Shown here in pieces: positions 11,332 to 22,335 of a stretch of DNA of 64,000 nt. Under the pieces are notes generated by a model. The model was not told the DNA's origin, made no database searches, and was given only the letters and a program-made list of their open reading frames with translations. Location: contig KK106981.1 in the NCBI GenBank assembly GCA_000611775.1, forward strand, positions 5,844,506 to 5,908,505, written 5' to 3'. The position numbers were made by a program, and so were the translations under genes. Numbering within the stretch: the stretch's first letter is position 1; each line of letters begins with the position of its first letter. Source of the DNA: Umbilicaria muhlenbergii (lineage: Eukaryota; Ascomycota; Lecanoromycetes; Umbilicariales; Umbilicariaceae).

Positions 11332-12937
11332 AAGGTCCACGAAGCTGTAAACCGGCCTCTAACGGTGCGGCAACAAGAACAATGTTGTCAAGCCAGTCTG
11401 ACGAGAGTCTACTTCCCGTTGGATGAGAACGCCTATCGAACACGCATCCGACCATAACAAAAATCCAACAACAGGAGTGTAAATGCACTACGGAAGACAG
11501 ATGTGTGGACGGCTAGGTGAAGTTGGATAGATTCCATCATCACTGCGTAATTACATACCATCAATCATTATTATTAAATTCAGTACGAACAGTACAATCC
11601 TTAGCATCTGCGGTGGGAAGTGTACCCGTTTCGCGCGATGCGGAACTAAGATCTCCCACACCGGCTGTCTCATCACACACACTGGATCACGAAAACTTTC
11701 CGCTTTTTCACATTCTGTAGCGCTGCACCAAGATTACCATAACTACATCATGCAGAACAAGAAATGCATGATTTGAATGCTGCAATTTGATTGGAGAGGC
11801 AAAGGGATTGAAGTGCTGGGTCATTCTTGCAGACAGCAACTGTAGATAACATTCATTTCACATTGAAAGATTGCTGCAACCCAAACTCGTAATCGCTGAA
11901 GTTGAATGTGCGCAGCTTACTAGTAGGCTACGCGTTCGAACACATTAACAGCGACAGATCGTCTGTACAAACTATGCCCGAGCCTTCACACCGAAAACTC
12001 CACGACGGCCTGTTCATTCGTCGGGCCGCCACGATCAATAGCCGGGAAACTGACTGCGTAAGCAGAGGTAGAGTTCTTCCCCGCATTCTAATCGGCCCAT
12101 CGTCATTCGAAGTATTTGGCATGCAAACTAAGGTATCCACGAAGTAGAGGGGAGGAACAGCCTATATGCCGCAATGGCAGTAGTTGGGACAAATCACGGA
12201 AGTGGTGATACTCTCTGCAGCCGCCTCGTAACCAACGGCGTAGGAGGTGTGGATATCGGCGTAGTCGTTGGGAGGGTCGGACGATTGGGTTTAGTCGACA
12301 AGGTGGGGGGAGTTGCGGTTGGCATACATGTCTAGGGCGAGAGCTAACCCGACGGAGACGGTAACTGTGACCCTATTGTCCTTCATGACGCTGTTGGAAC
12401 ACTGTCATTGTATTAGTACAGATGGATGGTGGTTTTGCCAGTGTCCTTATTCTGAAGCAGGGACCGAAAAAGCCCATCCGCCTGCGGCATTTGCATCGCA
12501 TCATTTCTCGGCCAGGAGTCTGGAGAGCGGTTGAAGGGGCTGGATTGCTTGGTGATGGTGTAGGTTACGGAGGTTGGTTCGGCGGGGAATAGTCTGGTAC
12601 AGGAGCGAGGAGAGCGAGGGAGAAAGCAGCGAGGAGCATCAAAATATGGTTGTCTGCTGCTGTGCCGACACCAGATCAGGAGTTCATCCGAAGGTCGACC
12701 ACGCCGCTACGTTGTTCGACTTTCTCGTACCACACCTATACCATCAATCACTAGAATGGTGCGAAGGTTAAGCCATCGTTCTATGTCCAAGTCAGCGGAG
12801 AAGCTCTTTGGCGGACGACTGTTAAGGTTGATCTCCTTCCGTGGAGGGACGGGCAAAATACGCATGAGTTGAGCAAGCACCAGCATGACATTGAGGTTCC
12901 AATGACCGCAGATGAGGCATTTGGAAGAAACTCTCGA
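11332..12937. other. intergenic, no gene recognised
   Basis: Several open frames under 100 codons on both strands have no family likeness or splice chain. I see no RNA gene or repeat of note. Confidence 0.4.
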
Positions 12938-14220
12938 CTACTTCAATGACCATTGGCCATTCTCCTCCACGATTCGTACCGTTCGGCCCTCATCCAGGCT
13001 CCTCCTTCCAGCCTCCAAGATCGCTGTCGTTGCAACAGTATTCTTCAAGGTGGGTAGCCCTCTCTTGTCCATGTCATCTAATGTGACCTTCCCTTCCTTG
13101 AAAGCCGTTACCGAGTCCACAAATTTCTCAAAGCTTATGTATCCATACCCGGTTTGGCCATTAAAGTTACCTTCCTCGTCCGGGGAGTATTTCATGTAAA
13201 ACGGATTGTACCACATGATCTGACCCTGACTGTCATCCGCAACGTCGTAGCCACGTTTAGCTTGGTCGACTCGGATTTCTCCGTTCGCCGCAAGATCTGC
13301 CAGCAGTCAGATTTCCTGTCTTTGCTAAGGAATCGGGCAAGGCATACAGTGGAAGGACTGGTTGGAATGTACGCCTGCCCTGTGGGGAGCCGTCCAACTG
13401 GCTGTATATACCCCCGTCGCAACCCGCTCCGGCTCTCTTTTCTTTTCCCATCCTACCAGCAAAGATATTGTGTCTTCCGTGCCAGGTGCACATCCTAAAT
13501 CTTGTGCCGTCCCCTTCGATCCACTAGCTGTGACTCTGACGGGCCGGTAATCGGGAACCATCCATTCGCTGATGTCGACGTGATGGGAGTTGAGGTAGTA
13601 CGAGATATCACTATCCTTTCCAGCCCATGCCTTGAAGGTCTCCAGTTGCGACTTTGGTTGGGACATGTAACTGTAGAAATAGTTGAAATCCCCTAGGCTC
13701 TTTGCCCTTGCTTTCGCATCCGAATAGGCGGGATCAAAGCGTTTGTGGTGTTCTATAAACACGAAGACGCCATGTTTGCTGGATTCAGCAAGCAGTTCTT
13801 GGTGTTGTGCGAGCAGTTTGACAGCAGGTTTAGTAATCAGCACGTGGATGCCCCTACGAACTGCGTATAGGGCGATCGGATAATGGGTTGTATCCGGTGT
13901 GAAGATGGTAATCGCGTCACCGGAAGAAAGAGCCTCTATAGCTGCCTTGTAGGCATCTGGGTCTCGGGCGGTAGAGTCGGATGGGAAAGAGTCGAAGGAC
14001 ACATCCAAATTGTTGTACACGGACGAGATGTTCTTTTGCAGATGTTCGCCTGCGGAAGGTCTCAGAACGGTCTGTCCAAATAGCAAAGGCACAGCGTACG
14101 TATTGCTGGAAACTTGGAGCCCGAAGTTCCTACCATGCTAAGTTTACCCACCTTGCCCCTCCGGCGGAGGTCGAACAATGTCAACCCAACGACACCGACT
14201 TTTTTATCCGAGCCCGACAT
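12938..14220 (-). CDS. Gfo/Idh/MocA-family NAD(P)-dependent oxidoreductase
   Basis: Three exons: 14220-14100, 14049-13348 and 13296-12938. Both introns have GT..AG ends, and the spliced length (1182 nt) gives 393 residues in frame. The N-terminal Rossmann strand reads [20 protein letters not shown], lacking the textbook GxGxxG spacing. Downstream are [19 protein letters not shown], then [11 protein letters not shown] at the place of the usual EKP motif (Thr replaces Glu here), [25 protein letters not shown] and a conserved C-terminal half with [13 protein letters not shown] and [17 protein letters not shown]. The family oxidises or reduces sugars and related polyols with a bound dinucleotide. 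The HHVD stretch sits where the catalytic His/Asp of the family is expected. Substrate unknown; intact by my model. Confidence 0.85.
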
Positions 14221-15381
14221 GCCGCCACCGACAAAGCCCGTTGTGTACTCGCCGGTACCGACCTAGCTAAGCCATGAGAGTCCATCCTTTTATGGAAGGG
14301 TGCGTCGATGACATTACCATGAGCACGTTGAGTGGAGCCATAATGGCGCTGGTTGGGATTCGAGGTGGGGTGCACAGGTCGAGTAGTGTACCTCAGCCAG
14401 GGTCGTCGAGATGCGACCGAGGAGACGGGTCTTCCTGTATATGAAGACAGCAGGCAAGCAAGTTCTGGAAAGAAGGCATACTGTTGTGGATGACGTCTTC
14501 GTCCAGAATGTCTTCCATCAGCGATCACCAGGGCTGGATGTTTTCTTGAAGCAATATCCTAGTATTAATGCGGGCACGTGGCGCACTGTCCGAGGTACGG
14601 CCCAAAAGTGCACGCTTCGGGCAAAATATCGCCGACGAATTTCCTCTCTAATCGTAATATCTTCCCACTGTGATCGATGATCGATGTCAACGCCACCGGT
14701 TCTACGCTCTCAACGCCGTCCAATACCTACCTTACCTTTGCCCAGCCTCGATGGCGGAGCCTTACACAGCAAGCCTCCAGCGGAGAAGACGGGACAAAGT
14801 GGCTGAAGACATAAGCTATGCAGAGGATTCTGGCCAAACGCCTGAGGGATGAGAACCTGTGCGAAAGGGTTCGCTAGGAGAACAGATCCCTATCAAACGA
14901 TGTGATCAACTGTTACTCCGTACAAAGCTCTGTTTCAGCTGAAACGTCAGAGCAGAGCCAAATAAATATATTGGCCAAGATATCGGACAGACTCACATCC
15001 CGACGAATAGAAGACCTCTCTCCGATCTCAATCAACCTACTACAAATATAACAGCAAGGAATGTCTTCCATCGCAATACCAGACCGCCGAGGCCCCTCGT
15101 CATGGTATTCGCGCCCCTCACCATGACCGTCTTCGACCCCCATTTAGAGACTCTCGACCTTGCCACTGCCCGCGTACTTGTCATTGTTCCAAATCTAACC
15201 ACAGGCCCAGGACTTTTTCTGCGGCAACAAGCAAGCGGGAAAACTCCCAGGAGGGCTCCTCAAGTATACGCGACGTCCCGGGAGCCGTCACGGCATACGT
15301 CAACTCCTCCTGGCCCTTCCTCGCTCACGATTTCATTCCACTACGTCCCTCGTGCTTTCATCTGTGACATCTTCAACCGGC
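14221..15381. other. intergenic upstream of the NNHQ family cluster
   Basis: No gene is supported. Some open frames between 15100 and 15380 are GC-rich shadows; the first family member starts at 15382. Its promoter should lie in the last few hundred bases. Confidence 0.35.
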
Positions 15382-16131
15382 ATGCTCCTTCTATCCTCAT
15401 CAGTCCTAGCGACTCTCGCACTCCTAGTTACCCTCACGGTCGCAGGCCCTATACCAACATTCTCGTTGATATTAGCACGCACACCATACTGCTCCAATGC
15501 TCCCACCGTTGCCGCCGGAAGGTGAGTTCCCCGCGGTCCCATCTCCCCCACCCCCCAACCCCACCCCTCGACTCATGCGACGAGCCCGGCGCCCGTGTCT
15601 CTCATGACCGTGCGATACCTACAATAACTCCTTCAATGACTCAGCACCTACACCCCTGCCCTCCACCACCCCCGCGGCAACCCCATCCGTACGTACTGGT
15701 GTGCTCCGAACAGGTTAGCAATCCTCACTCCGGCCGTCAAGCTTTGCAGGGCGCCTGTCAGGGGGACCGCTAAGGTCTAGTCCGCCGCTCACAGTCGCAC
15801 CTACATCGCCTTCAGCAACCTGATCCCCGTCGCCGGATCCCAAATCTTTCGACTCCTCATCAACTTCAACGCCCATCTCGAACGTATGCTCTCCAGCGGC
15901 CATGATGCCCCGCTGAGCGGTGGGCGCTATCTTTGGGGCGACGATCAAGAGTACTCTGTGATGATTGCCAATACCAACAATCACCAGTGCACTTATGGGG
16001 TGATGCGTGCGGCTATAGCCGCGCTTCTCGATTATATGTTGACCGAAAACAATTACGGGACGCTGATATTCGATATTTGGGACGGGGAGAATCTGGTGGG
16101 CCAAGGGTCTGTGGGGACTGCGCAAGATTGA
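15382..16131 (+). CDS. NNHQ-family small secreted protein, member 1
   Basis: Three exons (15382-15521, 15645-15713, 15795-16131) give 181 residues in frame. The N-terminus MLLLSSSVLATLALLVTLTV is a clear signal peptide. It is followed by a Cys in YCSNAPTVAAGR, the phase-2 intron shared by the family, a second Cys in YWCAPN, a helix-like block RTYIAFSNLIPVAG, and the family core NTNNHQCTYGVM...YM...DIWDGENLVGQGSVG. The second intron, right after WCAPN, is unique to this member. I do not recognise a named domain. The pattern (signal peptide, paired Cys, about 180 residues, recent local duplication) is what one sees in secreted or effector-like fungal proteins, but the function is unknown. It is convergent with member 2. 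Confidence 0.75.
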
Positions 16132-16478
16132 CGTTGGCGGTGCTAAGATGGGCCAACTATCTCCAAATCCTTAGGCCCCGCTCCCACTCCCTCCCAATCC
16201 TCAGCAACGACTGTATGGGAGCTCGCCCACAATCAAAAGTACTTCAGACGGAATCGGTGTATTGCGATTGAATGGCATCCTGTTCAACAACAAGACATTG
16301 CTCTTCGCATTTTTGGTTCTTATTTTAGACAGTCCGTAGACTAATCTACACTTACTACCTTCTTACGACTTCCAAAACCTCATCAATCACACTACGATTT
16401 TGCCAATAGCCTCCACATCCACAAATTCTGGTTTTGCCTCCCCTTCGAGATTCAGCTCCGTCTACTGCGCAACCCCAC

Positions 16479-17111
16479 TCAACTCCACCCCGCCATCCCC
16501 ACCCTCCCCACCATCCCCTTCCCCACCAAATTCTCCCCATCCCAAACCTCGTACTTCACCATCGCATCCCCATGCACCCCCATCCACTCCCCCATCGCCA
16601 CCAGCGCCTGACACAACACCCCATACGTGATCTGGTGGTTGTTGGCATTCCGAGCCATGACGTAATAGGGGGCGCCCAGGTCGATGCCGCCGTGGTGGAT
16701 CGGGCCGTCGGCCGCTTCGCGGACATAGGCCGCGAGGGCCTTGTAGGCATTGAGGAGGAGTTCGCGGATCACGGTGCCGGCGATGGGGACGATGGCGCGT
16801 AGGATGACGTAGGTTTGCGTATTGGGGGCGGGGACGTAGATCGGGTGGGGGTTGCCGCGGGGGTGGAGGGGCAGGGGGACGGGGAGGAGAGGCAGGGGGC
16901 TGGGCAGAAGACTGATAGCGGGAGGGTTAATGAGTTGTTGGTAAGTGGAGAGATTCGGGTCGAGCGCCAGTTACCTTTTCGCCGGGGTTGTAGGCGTGTT
17001 GGGGTCGGAGTGCGAGCGGAGGGCTAGGGTGGGCGGTGTTAGGGTTGCTGCGGAGCTGATGACGAGAGAGAGGGCGGAGAGTGTGCCGGTGAATGCAGCG
17101 ACTGCTCGCAT
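16479..17111 (-). CDS. NNHQ-family small secreted protein, member 2 (cysteine-less)
   Basis: Two exons (17111-16975, 16911-16479) give 189 residues. The signal peptide is MRAVAAFTGTLSALSLVISS. The intron is phase 2 and placed as in members 1, 3, 5 and 6. The core reads ARNANNHQITYGVL...EVWDGENLVGKGMVG. HPRGNP, just before the second conserved site, is shared with member 1. Both cysteines that the other members keep are absent: the first site reads RSHSDPN and the second IYVPAPN. Losing both together suggests they form a disulfide in the others. The function is unknown. It is convergent with member 1 and divergent from member 3, with 521 bp between the start codons. Confidence 0.75.
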
Positions 17112-17632
17112 GGTTGAGTGGGTGTCTTCATGAATGACGAAAGGGTGATGACATTAACTTTCTCAAGAAGGGAAGGGTATGGTTTCATTTTCTCCTTGCT
17201 TCAAACTTACGTCTTTTTCCTCTTCTCTGCGCATCTCTCTACTGTTTCCTCGTTGTTTCTCTGATGCGCTTGATCGTGTTGTTCTCATTGCCTGCTTCAT
17301 TATTCCTTTCATGCGACGCGATTTGAAACATACTGTATCCGCGTACCGTCAGCACCATGGCTACCCACGCGGCCACACAGCCTCTGCGGCCCACTGTTGC
17401 AGGTAATCTATGCGACTGTGTCTTCCTTGGAAGCTCAGACAACACATGCAACAGGTTGCCTTTGCGCTTTCCTTGGCAGAAACCCCACCGCAATGATGAT
17501 CGCATTGCCAGCACGTGGAGAAGCAGTGGTCATAACCTAACAATGCACGCCAGCCTCCGCTGTGCAGCGTCTTTGCCTGCAGTCACTTGTTTTTGAGTGT
17601 TGATGTACTCTCTTTCCTCAAAATAACTCGCC
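17112..17632. promoter_or_regulatory. shared divergent promoter region between NNHQ members 2 and 3
   Basis: A 521 bp gap between two start codons on opposite strands, with no supported gene. It contains pyrimidine-rich stretches near 17190-17300. I could not pick a specific operator. Confidence 0.4.
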
Positions 17633-18385
17633 ATGAATCTTTTTCCACCTCGACTCCTACTTCTAGCTACGGCTCAATGTGCAATCCTTACATCCGCAGC
17701 CTCAGCCCTTACCCTCCCATCGGCCTTGATCCCCCGCACCCGATACTGCAGCAATAACCCGGGCCAAGTCGCTGGCTCGTGAGTGCCTCCACCGTTCCAT
17801 GTCCTGACCAAACAGGAGAAAGCATATATGCTCCCTCATCCCCCCCCCCACCTCTCTCCTCACTCACCAACCCTCCTGTACCTCCCTCCTCACCTCGTCA
17901 ACCCTCTCTCATATTTCTTCACATCACCAAAGCCCCCTAACTAACACCTCCTCCCCCCCAGCTACCCCTCCCCCCACCACCGCTCCCTCTCCCCTCCCCT
18001 CCTTCTCCCCCGCGCACCCGAATACATCTTCTGCGCCCACGGCCACACCCGCACCTTCGTCCTAATAACCCTCTCCTCCATCATCCCCATCATCGAACCC
18101 CTCGTCTCCGACCTCATGAGCTCCGCCATGGAAGAAATCTCCGAAAACGTAAAACTGGAATTCGACGCCCCCATCTTAGGAGGCGTGTTTACCCAAGTGT
18201 ACGAGGATGTGGCCATGTGGATTACCAATAGTAATAATCACCAGCTGACCTGGGGGGTGCTCGGCTCGGCGTTGGTAGCTTTAGGGGATTATTTCGAGGC
18301 GAAGGGCGTCTGGGGCGCGGCCGAGTTTGTGGTTTGGGATGGGGATAATGAGGTTGGGGTGGGGAGGATTGGGGTGACGAGATGA
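17633..18385 (+). CDS. NNHQ-family small secreted protein, member 3
   Basis: Two exons (17633-17778, 17962-18385) give 189 residues in frame. The signal peptide begins MNLFPPRLLLLATAQCAIL. Family landmarks follow: YCSNNPGQVAG before the phase-2 intron, EYIFCAHGHTRTFVLIT with the second Cys, and the core TNSNNHQLTWGVLGSAL...FVVWDGDNEVGVGRIG. The 183 bp intron is unusually long for this window and strongly C-rich, with a CTAAC branch-like motif near its 3' end. The stop codon (TGA 18383-18385) lies inside the first unit of a 15 bp minisatellite (GACGAGATGAGAGGG), so the 3' end of the gene and the repeat overlap. Function unknown. Confidence 0.78.
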
Positions 18386-18720
18386 GAGGGGACGAGATGA
18401 GAGGGGACGAGATGAGAGGGGACGAGATGAGAGGGGACGAGATGAGAGGGGACGAGATGAGAGGGGACGAGAGGGTGAAAATGAGAGGTATGGGAGGGTG
18501 GAGCGAAAAATAAAAGGTACGGGGCGAGTGGTGGGGAAGGGAGGGAGAGGGGACGAGATGAGAGGGGACGAGATGAGAGGGGACGAGATGAGAGGGGACG
18601 AGATGAGAGGGGACGAGATGAGAGGGGACGAGATGAGAGGGGTGGAGTGGGTGAAAATGAGAGGTATGGGAGGGTGGAGCGAAAAATAAAAGGTACGGGG
18701 CGAGTGGTGGGGAAGGGAGG
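18376..18720. repeat. 15 bp minisatellite inside a 176 bp duplicated unit
   Basis: Six to seven copies of GACGAGATGAGAGGG at 18376-18470, a ~70 bp spacer, then the same arrangement again (18552-18645 plus spacer), displaced by 176 bp. The spacer copies are almost identical. The strong purine/pyrimidine bias makes the reverse strand open in three frames with Ser-Arg-Pro-Leu repeats, which are artefacts of the repeat. Confidence 0.92.
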
Positions 18721-19097
18721 GCTGACAATTGATGAGACGGCAGCACATAACCGCTCGGTGAAGATGGCGCGATAGTGGCGAGCGAGTTCTTGGACAACAT
18801 CGAAATTCGATGCAGACAAATGGCCAGTTGAGCGTTCCAACCTATATCATCTCCAACCAAAATCCAGCAAATTAATTCCATTGTAAACCACAACCGCACT
18901 CCGGCGTCCTCTCTTCGACTCTATGTCCAACCCCTCGCCCTTACTCACAACGCAATATTCTTAAAAAAGGTTCCAGACAGTAATCGTCTCCGCATCCCCA
19001 CCCCCTCTCCAGAAAAGACATCTTCACCCCCCGTCTTCCCACCACTTCCCCCGACCCCCTCTCACACCCCCTTCCAACGCACAGGCCCCCTCCCACC
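18721..19097. other. intergenic between convergent NNHQ members 3 and 4
   Basis: No gene seen. It should contain the 3' ends of both transcripts. Confidence 0.4.
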
Positions 19098-19825
19098 TCA
19101 ATCCCCCCCCAAATGCCCCAAAACCCCATACCCAACCTCGGTGTCCCCGTCGTAAATCGCAAAACTCGCCGTCCCCCACTCCTTAATATTCTGCATACAA
19201 TCCTGCACCGCCTCGATCGCCGCCCCGAGCACCCCCCACGACATCTGGTGGTTATTCTCGTTCCACGCATGCAGCTCCAACGCCCCCGGCTCGCCCGCGG
19301 CCGCCGACGTGCTCGCCCCCTCCCCCGTCGAATGCGCCGTCGCGCTGCTGGTGGCGGCGTTTGTGAAACTGAACGTCCCGCTCTGCACCAGCCCGTCGCC
19401 GTAGTGTTGGATTTCGGCCATGACGGCGCTGGAGGCGGCTTTGAGGAACGAGTTGACGAGGTTCGAGTCGCCGATTAGCACTTGGATCGTTATTAGGATG
19501 GTCGTTTTGCCGTGCGGGGCGCACCAGAGCATTTGGGGGGTGGCGGTTCGGGGGAGGGCGGGGTCGTTGGAGATGGGGAGGGGGGCGCGGAGGGTGAGGG
19601 AGGTGTCGGCGGAGCGGGGGTCGAAGTAGGTGCCGGCGACGGTGTTGGGGGAGTTTTGGCAGAAGCGGGGGCGGGCGGCGCGGGGGGGGAGGTTGTCTCT
19701 TATACACATGGTTATGGTTATGGGAGGGAGAGGGAGGAGGAGGTGGTGGAAGAAGAGGGGGCGGAGAGGGTGGGGAGGATGAGGGGGATTAGGAGGATGA
19801 CGGTGGAGATGAGTGAGGGTAACAT
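19098..19825 (-). CDS. NNHQ-family small secreted protein, member 4 (5' part disturbed)
   Basis: The body (about 19680-19098) is open and clearly of the family: RFCQNSPNTVAGT with the first Cys, QMLWCAPHGKTTILIT with the second, and the core WNENNHQMSWGVLGAAIEAV...AIYDGDTEVGYGVLG. A signal-peptide-like start at ATG 19825 (MLPSLISTVILLIPLILPTLS) lies in another frame and runs into TAA codons near 19715. The two parts are separated by a C8-C9 run and a stretch at 19694-19709 identical to 16 bases of the Tn5 mosaic end. The gene may be intact in the organism with an assembly error here, or truly broken. It lacks the intron present after the AG[RS] position in the other five. It also has an Ala/Ser/Thr-rich insertion (about 25 residues) before the core. 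A shorter start, the in-frame ATG at about 19710 (MCIRDNL), would have no signal peptide. Confidence 0.6.
19694..19709 (+). other. 16 nt identical to the Tn5/Nextera mosaic end
   Basis: TGTCTCTTATACACAT equals positions 2-17 of the 19 bp Tn5 mosaic end used in tagmentation libraries. It sits exactly where the reading frame of NNHQ member 4 is lost. Residual adapter sequence in the assembly is a plausible source; chance is unlikely for 16 bases in 64 kb. Confidence 0.6.
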
Positions 19826-20695
19826 TGTTGATGGGAGTGGTAGGATAGATCACTTGGAATGAATGACAGGATTGAGGCCTGTAGGGAAAACACAACAGGT
19901 GATGCATGTAACAGCAAATGCTATTCTTTATGACTTGCTCACCATCTCACCGGCTCTTTCTTATCGTACCGCGGAACCTAAAGGAACCCTTCAGACAAAC
20001 AAATACGCGCAGTGTGGATGAGTAGAATCGTCGATAATCTCAAAGGATACAGATGCTATAACCATACCAATGCCACCTCGAAGCAAAGATGGAGAAAGCG
20101 CATAAGTTTCACCAGTGTGCGGAGAATCCTCCGTCCTCCCACGCGCTTGAATGGTTCACCGGCGTTAAGATTGTATAACCTTGGGGTGCATCCTCAAACA
20201 CCGTGGGGCGGGAGGAAGATCCCACATTTCAGTACGGAGTCGAGAAGGTTTACATGCAGCTAGAACATTCTAACGAGGACGAAGGAACGTCCCGAACGTG
20301 GGATTTGCTTCGTGGATGCTGGTACAATGCCACACCTAGGTTCGCTCTAAGCTTTGGTGGGACAGAGAGAATCGTGTCGAGTGCAAGCGGCTCGAAGAGG
20401 TAGTTAGTGTAGGATGTCTTCCAAACACGGAGGAAGGCAATGGCATGATTGCGGGTCAAGGAGAGACCACTACGACTCATAACCGAGAGGGCTGAGAGTC
20501 CCGTGGGGCAGTGTGCGCGAGTACCCCCGAGGACACGGGGGCAACGTTTTAGAGATGAGTAAGATTATCAACAAAGATCAAGTCGGATAATATCAAGCGA
20601 AGTCGTGATTCCAGTGGGCTTGGGGTTACACCACCTATGATTCCATGTTGTGCTACCTAGTCATCGACGATCCCAGGGGCATGTATTCGAAAATC
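19826..20695. other. intergenic, no gene recognised
   Basis: Short frames only, none with family likeness. Confidence 0.4.
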
Positions 20696-21884
20696 TTAAG
20701 CACCAAAAGCCTTGTCATACCCCGTGAGCGTGAATCGGTACCTCACATCCGTCTTGTGCAACCTCTGGACCGCCTGGCTCAGGTTCTCTTCTGAGATCTG
20801 CACCTCCTCGATCCAACTCTTGATACCCTTGTCCGCAGCCAATTGCAGCATGTCTAGAGTCTCCTTGCGACTTCCCAAGTGACTCGCACCGATCAAGACG
20901 CCATTGAAGGCCAGGTCCTGCGACTTGACCTCCTGTCCTGCGCCCTCGGGCATGCCAACGCTGATGAATCGTCCGTGTACATCGATCATCGACAGGTACT
21001 TGGTGAGTTCAAAGTCCTTGGTCGAGTTGGCGGTGTTGACGATCAGGTCGAAGGTCATGATGTGCGGCGCGGCCCAGTCCTTGTCACCCGTGGCGATGAA
21101 ACCATCGGCCCCCATTTTCTTCGCATCCTCCTCTTTCGCGTGCGATCGCGAGATGGCCCATACCTCTGCGCCGAGAGCTTTGGCGAATAGAACGGCGAAG
21201 TGTCCGATACCGCCCAGTCCTACAACACCAACTTTCTTACCGGGACCGCAGCCGTTTCGGACCAGTGGGGAGTAGGCTGTCAGACCAGCGCACAGCATGG
21301 GTGCGGCCCGGCTTGACTCTAGCGCATCAGGGATGGGGAAGACCCAGTGTTCGTGTGTCCGGACGTGCGAAGAGTACCCACCCTGGAGGACAAGATCTGT
21401 ACCAGGCCACTTTTGACCGTATGTGTCGACTTGGTGGATACAGTATGTTTCGTTGTCGTTCTTGCATTGCCGGCACTTGAGACAGGAGTATGACTGGGCG
21501 CCAACACCGACACGCTGACCTTCTTTTATAAGGGTCACTTTAGGACCGACGCGGATGGCAATGCCGAGAATCTCTGGGTCCTACTGTCAGCACTTGGAAA
21601 GGTTTGTTCTTGTATCCAAGCTACGTACCATGTCCGACACAGAGAGGGTAGTGCTGTGTCCCCCATCCACCACTGATGGTGTGAATATCGCTGCTGCAAA
21701 TACCACATACCTCGACCTTTACGTCAACATCGTAGTCACCGAACTCCTTGAGTGGGAACTATGCAGTATCAGCCTCGTATGCTAACACAGATATCCACTC
21801 AATGCATACAGAGCGCTTGTGGAAGGTGGTCCAGGAATCGGCGGAATCGACCTGGAAACCCGTAGCTTCCTCTGGGTAAGGCAT
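20696..21884 (-). CDS. zinc-type medium-chain alcohol dehydrogenase (NADP-dependent, ADH6/cinnamyl-ADH-like)
   Basis: Three exons (21884-21810, 21758-21629, 21573-20696) give 360 residues, the normal length. The catalytic-zinc Cys and the GHE motif lie in VCGICSSDIHTISGGWG and LCVGHE (the latter formed across the second intron). The structural-zinc cysteines are in CLKCRQCKNDNETYC. The nucleotide-binding loop is VGVVGLGGIGHFAVLFAKALGAEV, followed by SRSHAKEEDAKKMGAD, where Ser-Arg after the second beta strand favours NADP(H). The subfamily reduces aldehydes to alcohols with NADPH. Acceptor choice at intron 2 is fixed by the need to restore GHE. The gene is intact. Confidence 0.9.
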
Positions 21885-22335
21885 GGCGACTTTTTGAAAA
21901 TTGTTGGAAATCAAGTGTGTCGTCAGAAGTGATAGTGTTTGGAGATGGAGTGCGAATCGAAAAAAGCCTTGAAACGCTGTATCTTTTCGAGGACTTTGCT
22001 GCCAATATATATGTCCATTTCAAAATCCCACATTAGCCTCGAGGGGTAAATATGGGTGGACCCTTAAGGCATGGAGGGGTGTCGAGGCAAGCGTAGTCGA
22101 GCAACGGTGACAAGCCGGGGAAGCAATGGTCGGCTTGGTGCTCAAGTTGCATGTCTATTCGGTGTCTCCACCCTTTCAGCCCGCGCAAAGCTTAAAGAAA
22201 ACCCAAGGATGGCAGAATCCGCCGGAAATGCGCTGTTGGGACGCCACGCTAAGAAAGTGACCGCGGTAGATGATAACAAGGTACCATTTTATGTCGTACC
22301 ATGTGGCCAAAGTACGACTTGATCGATTGCTTTTA

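Noticed and set aside
15102-15773. 223-codon plus-strand frame before and across NNHQ member 1
   Set aside because: It overlaps the signal-peptide exon in another frame and is Pro/Ser/His-rich; the spliced NNHQ model explains the conserved parts.
18222-18899. Long minus-strand frames rich in Ser-Arg-Pro-Leu repeats, open in three frames
   Set aside because: They are translations of the 15 bp minisatellite; all three frames being open shows compositional bias, not coding.
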